Part shown: one piece after another, positions 18,949 to 42,363 of the stretch
Layout: the number at the start of each line of letters is the position of its first letter
How positions within the stretch are numbered: position 1 is the first letter of the stretch
Source: Nocardia bhagyanarayanae
GTDB taxonomy: Bacteria > Actinomycetota > Actinomycetes > Mycobacteriales > Mycobacteriaceae
Assembly: GCF_006716565.1 (NCBI RefSeq)
Contig: NZ_VFPG01000002.1
Location: 1 to 64,000 of the forward strand
Direction: 5' to 3'
Length of the DNA stretch: 64,000 nt
Program-made: the position numbers and the translations under genes
The notes under the pieces: generated by a model
Told to the model about the DNA's origin: nothing
Databases searched by the model: none
Seen by the model: the letters and a program-made list of their open reading frames with translations, nothing else

Positions 18949-19069
18949 TTCGGAGGGAAGGAAGCGCGCACACCCGCTGGGGAGAATATCGGCCCAGACA
19001 GTTGCACGGGCATTGCCGCGCCGGGATTCGGTGACGTCCACACCTTATGGGGTTCGCTACGGTGAAGAC

Positions 19070-19702
19070 GTGACGACCACGGTGGGGAGGCAATACGGCG
19101 GGCGCGCCGTCGCCGAGCGCAAGGCCGAACGGCGGCTGCGGTTCCTGGAGGCGGCGACGCGCCTCTTCGCCGAACGCGGGTACACGGAATGCTCGCTCGC
19201 CGACGTGTGCGCCGCCGCCGGGCTCTCCAAGCGGCAGTTCTACGAAGAGTTCGAGACCAGGGAGGACGTGCTCGCCGCGGCCTACGACCGCATCCAGGAC
19301 GACGCCGTCGCCGCCGTGGGCGGCGCACTGGCGACCCTCGACCCTCGGTGGGACCCGCGCGCCGCGCTGACCGCCGTGCTCACGGCCTACCTCGGCTCGC
19401 TCGGCGCCGACCCGTACCGCGCCAAGGTGGCCTTCATCGAAGTGGTCGGGGTCAGCGATCGGATGGAGCGGCACCGGCGCGAACGCAGGCACGCCTGGGC
19501 CGCCGTGCTCGAATCGGCCGTGGTGCCGCGCGTCGCGCCCGGCGGCCACATCCGCGGTGGTCCCGGTCTAGCGGCGAGCGCGCTGATCGGCGCGATCAAC
19601 GGACTCACCCACGAGTGGCTGCTCTGCGATCCGCGGCCGCCGGTGTCGGCTCTCGTCGAGCTGCTGGTTCCGGTGGCGATCGCGTTGATCGAAAGCCCGT
19701 GA
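19070..19702 (+). CDS. TetR/AcrR-family transcriptional regulator
   Basis: A 210-residue repressor-type protein. The N-terminal helix-turn-helix is clear (FLEAATRLFAERGYTECSLADVCAAAGLSKRQFYEEFETREDVL). The C-terminal ligand-binding part is helical and hydrophobic. The GTG at 19070 is chosen because the conserved domain begins shortly after; upstream in-frame codons would reach into the intergenic operator. It is divergent from the SDR gene and probably represses it through the palindrome at 18933-18948. It is convergent with the sigma factor gene 28 bases downstream. Confidence 0.85.
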   Translation: MTTTVGRQYGGRAVAERKAERRLRFLEAATRLFAERGYTECSLADVCAAAGLSKRQFYEEFETREDVLAAAYDRIQDDAVAAVGGALATLDPRWDPRAALTAVLTAYLGSLGADPYRAKVAFIEVVGVSDRMERHRRERRHAWAAVLESAVVPRVAPGGHIRGGPGLAASALIGAINGLTHEWLLCDPRPPVSALVELLVPVAIALIESP

Positions 19703-19730
19703 GCGCCACCGGAACTCGTTCGTCACCGCA

Positions 19731-20672
19731 TCACGTGAGCAGGCCCTCCAGGCGACGCGCGCGCGTGGGCTGACGCAGCTTGCCCATCGCCTTCGCCTCG
19801 AGCTGACGGACCCGCTCGCGGGAGACGCCGAGCGCGGTGCCCACCTGCTCGAGCGTGCGGCCCTCGCCGCGGTCCAATCCGAAGCGAAGCAGGATCACTT
19901 CCCGTTCCCGGTCGGTGAGCGTGGCGAGCACCGTGTCCAGCCTGCCGCGCAGCATGTTCGCCGCGACCACGTCGGCCGGGTCGGGGGCGTCGTCGGGGAT
20001 CAGCCCGCCGAACTCGGTCTCCCCGTCGCCGACCGGGGTGTGCAGCGACATCGGCTCGCGCCCGTGCCGAAGCACCTCCTCGACCTGGGCGACCGGCATC
20101 TCCAGCTCCGCGGCCACCTCCGCCGCGGTGGCCTCGCGGCCAAGTCGCTGGGCGAGCGTGCGCCGGGTGCGGTTGATCCGGTTGAGCACCTCGACGACGT
20201 GCACCGGAATGCGAATGGTGCGGCCCTGATCGGCGAGTGCGCGGCCGATGGACTGGCGAATCCACCAGGTGGCGTAGGTGGACAGCTTCAGGCCGAGCCG
20301 GTGATCGAATTTCTCCACCGCGCGGATCAGGCCGAAGGTGCCCTCCTGCACCAGGTCCAGCAGGGACATCCCGGTCGGCGTCGGATAGCGCTTGGCGATC
20401 GAGACCACCAGGCGCAGGTTGGCCCGGATCATGTGGTCCTTGGCGCAGAGCCCGTCGGCGGCGGCGCGGCGCAGCTCGCGGCGCTCGGCGGGCGTGAGTT
20501 CGATTCCGGCGTCGGCGCTTTCGTCGAGACGCTGCTGCGCGAGCACGCCCGCCTCGATGCGGACGGCGAGGGCAACCTCCTCGCCGGAGGTGAGCAGCGG
20601 GGTGCGACCGATGTGGCGCAGGTAGTCCCGCACCGGGTCTTCGGTGAGGGTGGCGGTGGCGGAGTGGGGCAC
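19731..20672 (-). CDS. Group 2 (SigB/HrdB-like) RNA polymerase sigma factor
   Basis: A sigma-70 protein of 313 residues, lacking the long region 1.1 of the primary sigma factor. Regions visible: 1.2 (DPVRDYLRHIGRTPLL), 2 (MIRANLRLVVSIAKRY, LLDLVQEGTFGLIRAVEKFDHRLGLKLSTYATWWIRQSI), 3 (VHVVEVLNRINRTRRTLAQRLGREAT), and 4 (LTDREREVILLRFGLDRGEGRTLEQVGTALGVSRERVRQLEAKAM). The near-consensus region 2.4 and 4.2 sequences mean it should recognise promoters close to those of the housekeeping sigma factor. No anti-sigma gene is adjacent. The naming SigB versus another group 2 paralogue cannot be settled here. Confidence 0.9.
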   Translation of the reverse strand: MPHSATATLTEDPVRDYLRHIGRTPLLTSGEEVALAVRIEAGVLAQQRLDESADAGIELTPAERRELRRAAADGLCAKDHMIRANLRLVVSIAKRYPTPTGMSLLDLVQEGTFGLIRAVEKFDHRLGLKLSTYATWWIRQSIGRALADQGRTIRIPVHVVEVLNRINRTRRTLAQRLGREATAAEVAAELEMPVAQVEEVLRHGREPMSLHTPVGDGETEFGGLIPDDAPDPADVVAANMLRGRLDTVLATLTDREREVILLRFGLDRGEGRTLEQVGTALGVSRERVRQLEAKAMGKLRQPTRARRLEGLLT

Positions 20673-20808
20673 GGGTGGTCCTTTCGGTCGAGCGAGGAGG
20701 CGGTCCGGGGTCGGCGGCAGTTCGGCAACGTCGGGTCGCCGGACCGTGGCGGCGGGCCGTGCGGTTCGCGCGCGGCCCGCCGCCGTGGGATTGCCGGGCG
20801 GGTTTCGC

Positions 20809-21006
20809 TCAGCGACCCGGGATGCGCAGCGGACGGCGCGGCTTGCCCCGATGGGTCTGCGCCCGCTGGACGCCGCCGTGGCGGGCGGGTCCGCCGTGGA
20901 AGAGGTTGTGCGATCCGGTGATCGGCGGCTTGCCGGTGCGGATCGGCGCGGCGCCGAGGTGTCGGCGGATCGCGGTCTCGAGGTGCGCGGTGTCGATGTC
21001 GGCCAC
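20809..21006 (-). CDS. Possible small basic protein
   Basis: A 65-residue basic, His/Arg-rich frame with no recognised domain; it contains ADIDTAHLETAIRRHLGAAPIRTG. GTG 21006 is preceded by AAGGGAG at good spacing. An alternative ATG at 21075 also has AAGGAG about 11 bases upstream and would add 23 residues that include a second copy of AAPIRT. It lies divergent from a TetR gene with an operator between, so it could be a regulated gene. Coding potential is uncertain. Confidence 0.35.
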   Translation of the reverse strand: MADIDTAHLETAIRRHLGAAPIRTGKPPITGSHNLFHGGPARHGGVQRAQTHRGKPRRPLRIPGR

Positions 21007-21130
21007 GGTGGCTGCTCCCTTGCGGTCGGTCTGGCTGGTGCGGATCGGGGCTGCGGTCTGGGGGCCGTGGGTCATGCGCAGGGGGTCTCCTTCTCGGTTC
21101 GTGCCGTCTTCTCGGGCGGCGAAGACAAAC

Positions 21131-21145
21131 TTAGATCAGACCTAA
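21131..21145. promoter_or_regulatory. TetR operator candidate
   Basis: TTAGATCAGACCTAA is a near-palindrome (TTAG-TC-GA-CTAA, 12 of 15 positions symmetric) in an AT-rich stretch about 48 bases upstream of the TetR start. AT-rich sequence is unusual for this window, which supports a promoter/operator region for divergent transcription. Confidence 0.5.
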
Positions 21146-21192
21146 AAATATGTCAACTACAAATTTATGATGGGATCGGATACGCTCCCGAC

Positions 21193-21828
21193 ATGACCGA
21201 ACAGGGACTTCGTGCGCGCAAGAAGCAGCAGACGCGCGAGAACATCTCCCACCAGGCGACGCTGCTGTTCCTGGAGCGCGGATTCGACAAGGTGACGATC
21301 GCCGACGTCGCGGCCGCGGCCGACGTCGCCAAGATGACGGTGACCAACTACTTCCCGCGCAAGGAAGACCTCGCCCTCGATCTCGGCGAGGTCTTCGTCG
21401 ACCAGCTCGCTCGGACCGTGCGCGAGCGCGAGGCGGGCCAGTCCGCGCTGGCCGCACTGCGACGCGCCTATCGCACCGCGGCCGCCGAGCGGGATCCGGT
21501 GGTCGGCTTCTCCGGTCCCGAGTTCGCCAGGATGATCGCCGAGAGCCCCGCGCTGCTCGCGCGCTTGCGCGAGTTCCACGAGGAAAGGGAGGCGGCGCTT
21601 GCCCGCGCGCTGGCCGCGGAAACCGCTGCCGCACAAGACGATATCGCGCCGCGAGTGGCCGCCGCCCAGCTCGGCGGCGTGCACCGGGTGCTGTTCGAGG
21701 AGACCATGAGACGCACCCTCGCGGGCGAATCGAACGACCAGATCGCCGCGGCGCTGACCGGGTACATCCAAGTGGCCTTCGACGCGCTGGAACCGAGCTT
21801 GGGCGACTACGCCGTGCGCGCCGAATAA
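21193..21828 (+). CDS. TetR-family regulator, probable repressor of the adjacent MFS exporter
   Basis: A 211-residue TetR protein. The helix-turn-helix spans about residues 15-60 (TRENISHQATLLFLERGFDKVTIADVAAAADVAKMTVTNYFPRKEDLALDL). The C-terminal domain is helical with a conserved-looking DALEPSL end. ATG 21193 is chosen because conserved sequence starts there. It lies 81 bases upstream of the MFS transporter gene on the same strand and just downstream of the palindrome at 21131-21145. Together they look like an autoregulated drug-efflux unit. Confidence 0.85.
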   Translation: MTEQGLRARKKQQTRENISHQATLLFLERGFDKVTIADVAAAADVAKMTVTNYFPRKEDLALDLGEVFVDQLARTVREREAGQSALAALRRAYRTAAAERDPVVGFSGPEFARMIAESPALLARLREFHEEREAALARALAAETAAAQDDIAPRVAAAQLGGVHRVLFEETMRRTLAGESNDQIAAALTGYIQVAFDALEPSLGDYAVRAE

Positions 21829-21888
21829 CGCGCGAGGCGGGCCCGGCGGCGCCGTTCGCTGCCGTGTCGCTGGCCCGCCACCCGGTGA

Positions 21889-23949
<2,061 letters not shown>

Positions 23950-23992
23950 GGAAGGTGTGCGGAGGCAGACGCCACCGGCACTTGTGCACGAA

Positions 23993-24022
23993 TACTCGCT
24001 TACGTATATTCGTAGACGAGTA
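23993..24022. promoter_or_regulatory. 30-bp nested palindrome, probable PadR operator/promoter
   Basis: TACTCG (23993-23998) and CGAGTA (24017-24022) form the outer arms; TACG (24001-24004) and CGTA (24011-24014) form the inner arms around TATATT, which resembles a -10 element. Only the two 2-nt spacers and the centre are not symmetric. The right end abuts the ribosome binding site AAGGAGG of the padR gene. Binding of the PadR dimer would block its own promoter. Confidence 0.65.
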
Positions 24023-24032
24023 AGGAGGTGTC

Positions 24033-24683
24033 ATGGCCCCGAAGCGCAAGGTGAACAACCTGCTGGCGCTCGCGATCCTCTCGGTGATCATCGAACGGCC
24101 GATGCACCGCTACGAGATCGCCTCGAAGCTGCGCGAGCGCGGCAAAGACCAGGACATGGACATCAAGTGGGGTTCGCTCTACACGGTGGTCCAGAACATG
24201 GTGAAGGCCGGTTTCCTCGAACCCGTCGGCAGCGAACGCGAGGGCGCGCGCCCGGAGCGCGTCATCTACCGCATCACCGACGCGGGCCGGGCCGAAATGT
24301 CCGACTGGACAAGAGAATTGATCGCCACCCCGGTGACCGAGCACGACGCCTTCACGGCGGGCCTCTCGGTGATCGGCGCGCTGCCGCCGGACGAGGTGAT
24401 CGAGTTGCTCGCCACCCGGATCGCCGCGCTCGACGCGATCATCGCGGGCATCCGCCGGGAACTGGACGGGCTCGCGGGTACGCTGCCCCGCCTGTTCGTG
24501 ATCGAGACCGAATACGGGCTCGCGATGCTGGAGGCCGAGGCCGCGTGGGCCCGCTCCTGGCGCGCAGAGCTGGTCGACGGCACCTTCCCCGACCTGGCGC
24601 TGTGGCGGCAGATGCATGCCGGCGGCCTGGCGCCGTCCGACGTCGTCGACATGGTGGAGAGGGGGATGCGAGCGCCCGAGTAG
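24033..24683 (+). CDS. PadR-family transcriptional regulator
   Basis: A 216-residue regulator with the PadR winged helix in its first 95 residues (NLLALAILSVIIERPMHRYEIASKLRERG, the wing around IKWGSLYTVVQNMVKAGFLE, and RPERVIYRITDAGRAEMSDW). The C-terminal helical part (VLLARIAALDAII-like, then LLARLxxIE-type helices) provides dimerisation and ligand sensing. AAGGAGG lies 5-6 bases upstream of the ATG. It is preceded by a 30-bp palindrome and followed, after 244 bases, by a FAD monooxygenase gene in the same direction, which may be its target. Confidence 0.88.
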   Translation: MAPKRKVNNLLALAILSVIIERPMHRYEIASKLRERGKDQDMDIKWGSLYTVVQNMVKAGFLEPVGSEREGARPERVIYRITDAGRAEMSDWTRELIATPVTEHDAFTAGLSVIGALPPDEVIELLATRIAALDAIIAGIRRELDGLAGTLPRLFVIETEYGLAMLEAEAAWARSWRAELVDGTFPDLALWRQMHAGGLAPSDVVDMVERGMRAPE

Positions 24684-24927
24684 ACCAAGCGCATCGGTAG
24701 CGACAGCGCCGAACCAGACACCGCCGCCCGGCGACAGCCCGGGGGCGATACACGAGACCGGACCCGGCGGAGGTGCGGCAACACCACCGCCGAGCCCGAT
24801 GAAACCGTCTCGAACCGTGCCCGCACGGAGCGCACCCGGCCACGAGGCTGGCAACCACAGGATAGCTGGGTGCGCGGTCCGCGGATCGGTTCGGGAAACC
24901 AACCCGACTCACATCCGGAGATACCTC

Positions 24928-26133
24928 ATGTCCAGAATCCGTTCCGCACTCGTCGTCGGCGGCGGCATCGCCGGGCCCGTCGCGGCCACCGCCTTGCTGA
25001 AAGCGGGCATCGACGCCCGCGTCTACGAGGCCTACCCCGGCCCGTCCTACGGCATCGGCAGCGGGCTCGCGCTCGCACCGAACGGCGTCGCCGCCCTCGA
25101 CATCGTCGGGGCCGGCGATCCGGTGCGCGGCATCGCGCAGCCCGTGTCCAAGATGATGCTCTCGGTCGGCCGCACCCGGCACCATGTGCCCACCTTGCGC
25201 GACGAACCGCCGCTGCAATTGGTGGACCGCGCCGAACTGCACCAGACGTTGCACGACCACGCGGTGGCCGCGGGCGTTCCCGTCGAGTTCGACAAGCGCC
25301 TGGTCGGCGTCGACGAGCACGCCGACGCCGTCACCGCGCGCTTCGCCGACGGCAGCACCGCGACCGCGGACGTGCTGATCGGCGCCGACGGCATCCGGTC
25401 GACCGTGCGCGGCCTGATCGACCCGAACGCACCGGGCCCGCGGTACACCGGCATGCTCGGTTTCGGCGCCGCCACCGAGTGCGATGCCGAAATACCGGCC
25501 GACACCATGGTTTTCGCCTTCGGCCAGAAGGCGTACTACCTGTACTGGTCGACCGGTGACGGACAAGTCTTCTGGGGCGCCAACCTGCCGCACAAGCAGT
25601 ACCTGACGCTCAGCGAAGCCCGCGCCGTCCCGGCGTCGCACTGGTTGTCGATCCTGCGCGACACCTACGGCGCGGACACCCCCGGTGGCGAACTCGCCCG
25701 CAACACCACCGAGGAGCAGCTGGAGGTCACCGGCGGCCTGCACATCATGCCGCCGGTGCCGCACTGGTACCGCGGCCGCATGGTCCTGGTCGGCGACGCG
25801 GTGCACGCGCCGTCCAACAGCTCCGGGCAGGGCGCGTCGCTGGCCATCGAGAGCGCGGTGCAGCTGGCCAGGTGCCTGCGGGATCTGCCGGAGCCGGAGG
25901 CGGCGTTCGCGGCCTACGAACGGTTGCGTCGCGGCCGGGTGGAGGGCATCGCGATGCGCGCCGCGAAGATCAACAACAGCAAGACGCCAGGGCCGGTAGG
26001 TCGTAAGATCATGAACCTGCTCATGCCGCTGATGGTGAAGACGGTGATGAACCCCGAGAAAACCATGGGCGCCGAGCAGCGCTACCGCATCGACTGGGAC
26101 TCGCCGGTCCAGTCGGAGCCGGTCCTCGCCTGA
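24928..26133 (+). CDS. FAD-dependent monooxygenase (PHBH/UbiH-like)
   Basis: A group A flavin monooxygenase that would hydroxylate an aromatic or similar small molecule using NAD(P)H. The GxGxxG motif is VVGGGIAGPVAATALLKAG at the N-terminus. LIGADGIRSTVR is the DG motif, and VLVGDAVHAPSNSSGQGASLAIESA is the GD motif. Of 401 residues, the last 50 are basic and helical. Relatives include both catabolic enzymes and antibiotic-modifying or tailoring monooxygenases. It is about 900 bases upstream of the NRPS-associated genes, separated by a strong terminator-like hairpin, so participation in the peptide pathway is possible but not shown. A RBS GGAG precedes ATG 24928. Confidence 0.82.
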   Translation: MSRIRSALVVGGGIAGPVAATALLKAGIDARVYEAYPGPSYGIGSGLALAPNGVAALDIVGAGDPVRGIAQPVSKMMLSVGRTRHHVPTLRDEPPLQLVDRAELHQTLHDHAVAAGVPVEFDKRLVGVDEHADAVTARFADGSTATADVLIGADGIRSTVRGLIDPNAPGPRYTGMLGFGAATECDAEIPADTMVFAFGQKAYYLYWSTGDGQVFWGANLPHKQYLTLSEARAVPASHWLSILRDTYGADTPGGELARNTTEEQLEVTGGLHIMPPVPHWYRGRMVLVGDAVHAPSNSSGQGASLAIESAVQLARCLRDLPEPEAAFAAYERLRRGRVEGIAMRAAKINNSKTPGPVGRKIMNLLMPLMVKTVMNPEKTMGAEQRYRIDWDSPVQSEPVLA

Positions 26134-26144
26134 ACCCGGTCCGC

Positions 26145-26184
26145 GCAACCGCCGGTCGCGACATCTGTCGCGACCGGCGGTTGC
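26145..26184 (+). terminator. Strong intrinsic hairpin after the monooxygenase gene
   Basis: A perfect 19-bp inverted repeat starting GCAACCGCCGGTCGCG, with only a 2-nt centre, 12 bases after the monooxygenase stop. There is no T-tract. It isolates the monooxygenase from the downstream NRPS locus. Confidence 0.75.
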
Positions 26185-26321
26185 CGCGTGCCCCCTTGGG
26201 TGGGGAATCGTTCACCCTCGGAGGTGAGGGAGGCAGCACTGGGGTTCCTGTCGAGGAAGGCCCGGGACGGCGAGATTAGTAGTCAGACAGAAACGCCGCC
26301 CGACTCCCGAGGAGCACCGCA

Positions 26322-26780
26322 ATGCCGACCGAAACCATCGCACCTTCCGTTCCGACCCGGACGGGCGCGCTCGCGTCGGTCACCCACTTCGACCCGGCCG
26401 CCGTCGCGGTGTCCACCCCCGACTGCGACCTCACCTACGGCGAACTGGACTCTTGGTCGAATCGGCTCGCCAGGGTGCTGCTCGAGAACGGCGCGGGCCC
26501 GGGCACCACGGTCGCCATGGCGGTGGAGCCGGTCATCGAGTCGGCCGTCACCCGTTGGGCCATCGCCAAGTCCGGCGCGACCCCGGTGCTCGCCTCGTCC
26601 GGTTCGGCCGCGGTCGAGTCGGCCGCCCTCGGTGTCACCACCCACGCGAGCCGCGGCGAACTGACCGACTCCATCGGCTGGCTGCTGCTCGACGACCGCT
26701 CGATGCTGGTTCGCTACCTCACCGGCTCGGACGCGCCGATCACGGACGCCGAGCGCGAACCCATGCGGCGCGCGTCCTGA
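26322..26780 (+). CDS. Stand-alone N-terminal fragment of an NRPS adenylation domain
   Basis: A 152-residue protein whose sequence follows the first third of an adenylation domain: LTYGELDSWSNRLARVLLENG (A1-like), VAMAVEPVIESAVTRWAIAKSGATPVLA (A2-like) and IGWLLLDDRSMLVRYLTGSDAPITDAERE. It stops just before the position of the A3 nucleotide-binding loop (SGSTG), so it cannot activate an amino acid. It is most like the second adenylation domain of the NRPS encoded 250 bases downstream (same WSNR-ARVLL and PITD-ER stretches). The frame is intact, starts with ATG after GAGGAGC-type sequence, and has normal codon use. It could be a functional accessory or decoy domain, or a remnant of module duplication. 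Confidence 0.65.
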   Translation: MPTETIAPSVPTRTGALASVTHFDPAAVAVSTPDCDLTYGELDSWSNRLARVLLENGAGPGTTVAMAVEPVIESAVTRWAIAKSGATPVLASSGSAAVESAALGVTTHASRGELTDSIGWLLLDDRSMLVRYLTGSDAPITDAEREPMRRAS

Positions 26781-26835
26781 CGGCGCGCCGACATCCCGCT
26801 GCGGGAAATCCTTCCTGACATGCGGATTTCGAATT

Positions 26836-26932
26836 GTCGACCAGCGTGCGGAGCTAGACTCTCCAGGGGAAGTACTCCTATGCGCACGCTGGTCGACTCA
26901 TCCGCGGGAAGGCTCGTTCCCACACGAGTCGA
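26836..26932 (+). promoter_or_regulatory. NRPS leader with two mutually exclusive stem-loops
   Basis: Stem A pairs GTCGACCAGCGTGCG (26836-26850) with its perfect complement at 26883-26897 around a 32-nt loop. Stem B pairs TCGACTC (26893-26899) with GAGTCGA (26926-26932) and encloses a further GGGAA/TTCCC hairpin (26906-26910 with 26917-26921). The two stems share bases 26893-26897, so only one can form at a time. The ATG of a small open frame lies at the edge of stem A. A TAGACT -10-like box is in the loop of stem A, so the long repeat might instead act as a DNA operator. Either way this is a regulatory region for the NRPS. Confidence 0.5.
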
Positions 26933-27011
26933 AGCCCGTCGCGAGCGACAGCGCGCTCACCCCGCACGGGCACCGCGCGCGTCTCGACATGTTCTCTTCC
27001 GTCTTTCCTGA
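26880..27011 (+). CDS. Possible leader peptide upstream of the NRPS
   Basis: A 43-residue Arg-rich frame (starting MRTLVDSSAGRLVPTRVEAR) beginning inside the leader structure and ending 18 bases before the NRPS start. An AGGGGAAG sequence lies about 10 bases upstream of its ATG. It has no similarity I recognise; translation of it could influence which leader stem forms. Real coding status is uncertain. Confidence 0.25.
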   Translation: MRTLVDSSAGRLVPTRVEARRERQRAHPARAPRASRHVLFRLS

Positions 27012-27029
27012 GCCCAGCAGGGACCTTGT

Positions 27030-40576
<13,547 letters not shown>

Positions 40577-40580
<4 letters not shown>

Positions 40581-41548
40581 ACGACAGCGGAGTTGTGGTG
40601 GAGGGCGTGGAGAAGTCCTTCGGTGAGGTACAAGCCCTGCGCGGCGTCGACTTCACGGCCGCGCAGGGCGAGGTGCTCGGCATCCTCGGCCCGAACGGCG
40701 CGGGCAAGACCACCACGGTCAACATCCTGTCCACGCTCATCGCGCCGGATCGCGGCCGCGCGCAGGTCGCCGGGTACGACGTGGTCGCCGACCCCGCGGC
40801 GGTGCGCCGCTCGATCATGTTGACCGGCCAGTTCGCGGCGCTGGACGACATGCTCAGCGGCTACGAGAACCTGGTCATGTTCGGCAGGCTCATGGGCCTG
40901 CGCAAGGGGGCCGCCCGCGCACGCGCCGACGAACTGCTCACCGAGTTCGACCTGGTAGAAGCCGCCAGCAGGCGGGTGGGCACCTACTCCGGCGGCATGC
41001 GCAGACGCATCGATATCGCGTGCGGGCTCGTCGTCCGGCCCGACGTGGTCTTCCTCGACGAGCCGACCACCGGCCTCGATCCGCGCAGCAGACAGGGCGT
41101 GTGGGACCTGGTGTCGAGCTTTCGCAAACACGGCATCACGACGCTGCTCACCACGCAGTACCTGGAAGAGGCCGACGCGCTGTGCGACCGCATCATCGTC
41201 ATCGATCACGGCGTGGTCATCGCCGACGGCACCGCCGACGAACTGAAGTCGCGCACCGGCGGCAGCTACTGCGAGGTGGTCCCGCTGCGGTTGGAGGATC
41301 TGCCCGCCATCGCCACCGCGCTCGGCTCGCTGCTGCCCGACGAGAACCGGGCCGCGCTCACTCCCGAGTCCGACCGCATCGCGATTCCCGCACCCGAGGG
41401 AGCCAAGACGCTCGCCGAGGCGCTGCGGCGATTGGACGCGTCCGGTCTCGAACTGGTCGACATCGCCCTGCGCCGCCCCTCGCTCGACGACGTGTTCCTC
41501 CAGCTCACCGGCCACCTCGCCGTCGCGGAAACCGGAGAAGTCGCATGA
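40577..41548 (+). CDS. ABC transporter ATP-binding protein (DrrA-like)
   Basis: The energising subunit of an export ABC transporter. Walker [11 protein letters not shown], signature SGGMRRR, Walker [13 protein letters not shown] and the switch His region (TTQYLEEAD) are intact. A C-terminal 80-residue domain ending in [15 protein letters not shown] is typical of the daunorubicin-resistance DrrA group. GTG 40577 overlaps the NRPS stop (GTGA) and GGAGG precedes it, so synthesis of peptide and exporter is coupled. With the two permeases that follow, it probably secretes the NRPS product or gives self-protection. Confidence 0.93.
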
Positions 41549-42363
41549 CCGCCGGGGCCTGGCTGACCGACACCCGCGCCACCCCGGTCCGCGCGCAGCA
41601 GTGGTGGGTGCTCACCACGCGGCTGGTGACGCCGTCGATCAAGACCGGCGAGGTGCTCAGCTCCATCGTCGCGCCCGCCGCCTTCACGGCCAGTTTCTAC
41701 ATTCCGCTGAAGACGGTGATGACCGTCATCGGTACTGGATTCAGCAGCTACGCGCAGTTCATGATGCCCATCGTCATCCTGCAAGCCTGCGCGTTCACCG
41801 CCATCGGCGCGGCCTTCCGTTCGGCCACCGACGCCGTCTCCGGGCTCGACCGCCGCTTCGGCTCGATGCCGATCGGTTCCTTGGTACCGATGGCAGCGCG
41901 CATGTCCGGCAACGTGTTCCGGCTGCTCATCGCGATCGCGGCGGCGCTGGTGTGCGGGCACGTGATCGGTTTCCGCTTCCGTCTCGACGCCTGGCACACG
42001 CTCGGGTTCCTGGCCTTCTCGCTGCTCATCGGCATCGTGTTCACGCTGGGCGCCGATGTCATCGGGACGGCGGCCAAGAGTCCGGAGGCGACGACACAGG
42101 CGCTGGTGCTGCCGCCGTTGATCCTCGGCATGCTGTCCACCGGGTTGGCTCCGGCGTCTCAATTCCCCGAGTGGATCCAGCCTTTCGTGCGCAACCAGCC
42201 GGTCTCGCAGTTCGTCATCGCGCTGCGCGCGCTCGCGGGGGACACGAAAGGCAACGCGGGCGAGGTGACCTGGGCGCTGATGGGTCCGCCGCTGCTGTGG
42301 GCGGGGGCGATCGTCGTCATCTGCCTGCCGCTCGCGCTCCGGCTGAGCAAGAGGAGGGCGTGA
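41545..42363 (+). CDS. ABC-2 type transporter permease (DrrB-like), first
   Basis: A membrane subunit of 272 residues with six predicted helices, including ASFYIPLKTVMTVIGTGF and a late WIQPFVRNQPVSQFVIALRAL segment that is characteristic of DrrB/DrrC-type permeases. It overlaps the ATPase gene by four bases (ATGA) and the second permease by one base (TGATG). The two permeases probably form a heterodimer with two copies of the ATPase. Confidence 0.9.
   Translation: MTAGAWLTDTRATPVRAQQWWVLTTRLVTPSIKTGEVLSSIVAPAAFTASFYIPLKTVMTVIGTGFSSYAQFMMPIVILQACAFTAIGAAFRSATDAVSGLDRRFGSMPIGSLVPMAARMSGNVFRLLIAIAAALVCGHVIGFRFRLDAWHTLGFLAFSLLIGIVFTLGADVIGTAAKSPEATTQALVLPPLILGMLSTGLAPASQFPEWIQPFVRNQPVSQFVIALRALAGDTKGNAGEVTWALMGPPLLWAGAIVVICLPLALRLSKRRA

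Noticed and set aside
24928..26133. The FAD monooxygenase considered as an ornithine N-hydroxylase for a siderophore pathway
   Set aside because: Its motifs (GADGIRS, GDAVHAPSNSSGQG) are those of PHBH-type aromatic hydroxylases, not of the SidA/PvdA family, and a terminator-like hairpin separates it from the NRPS locus.
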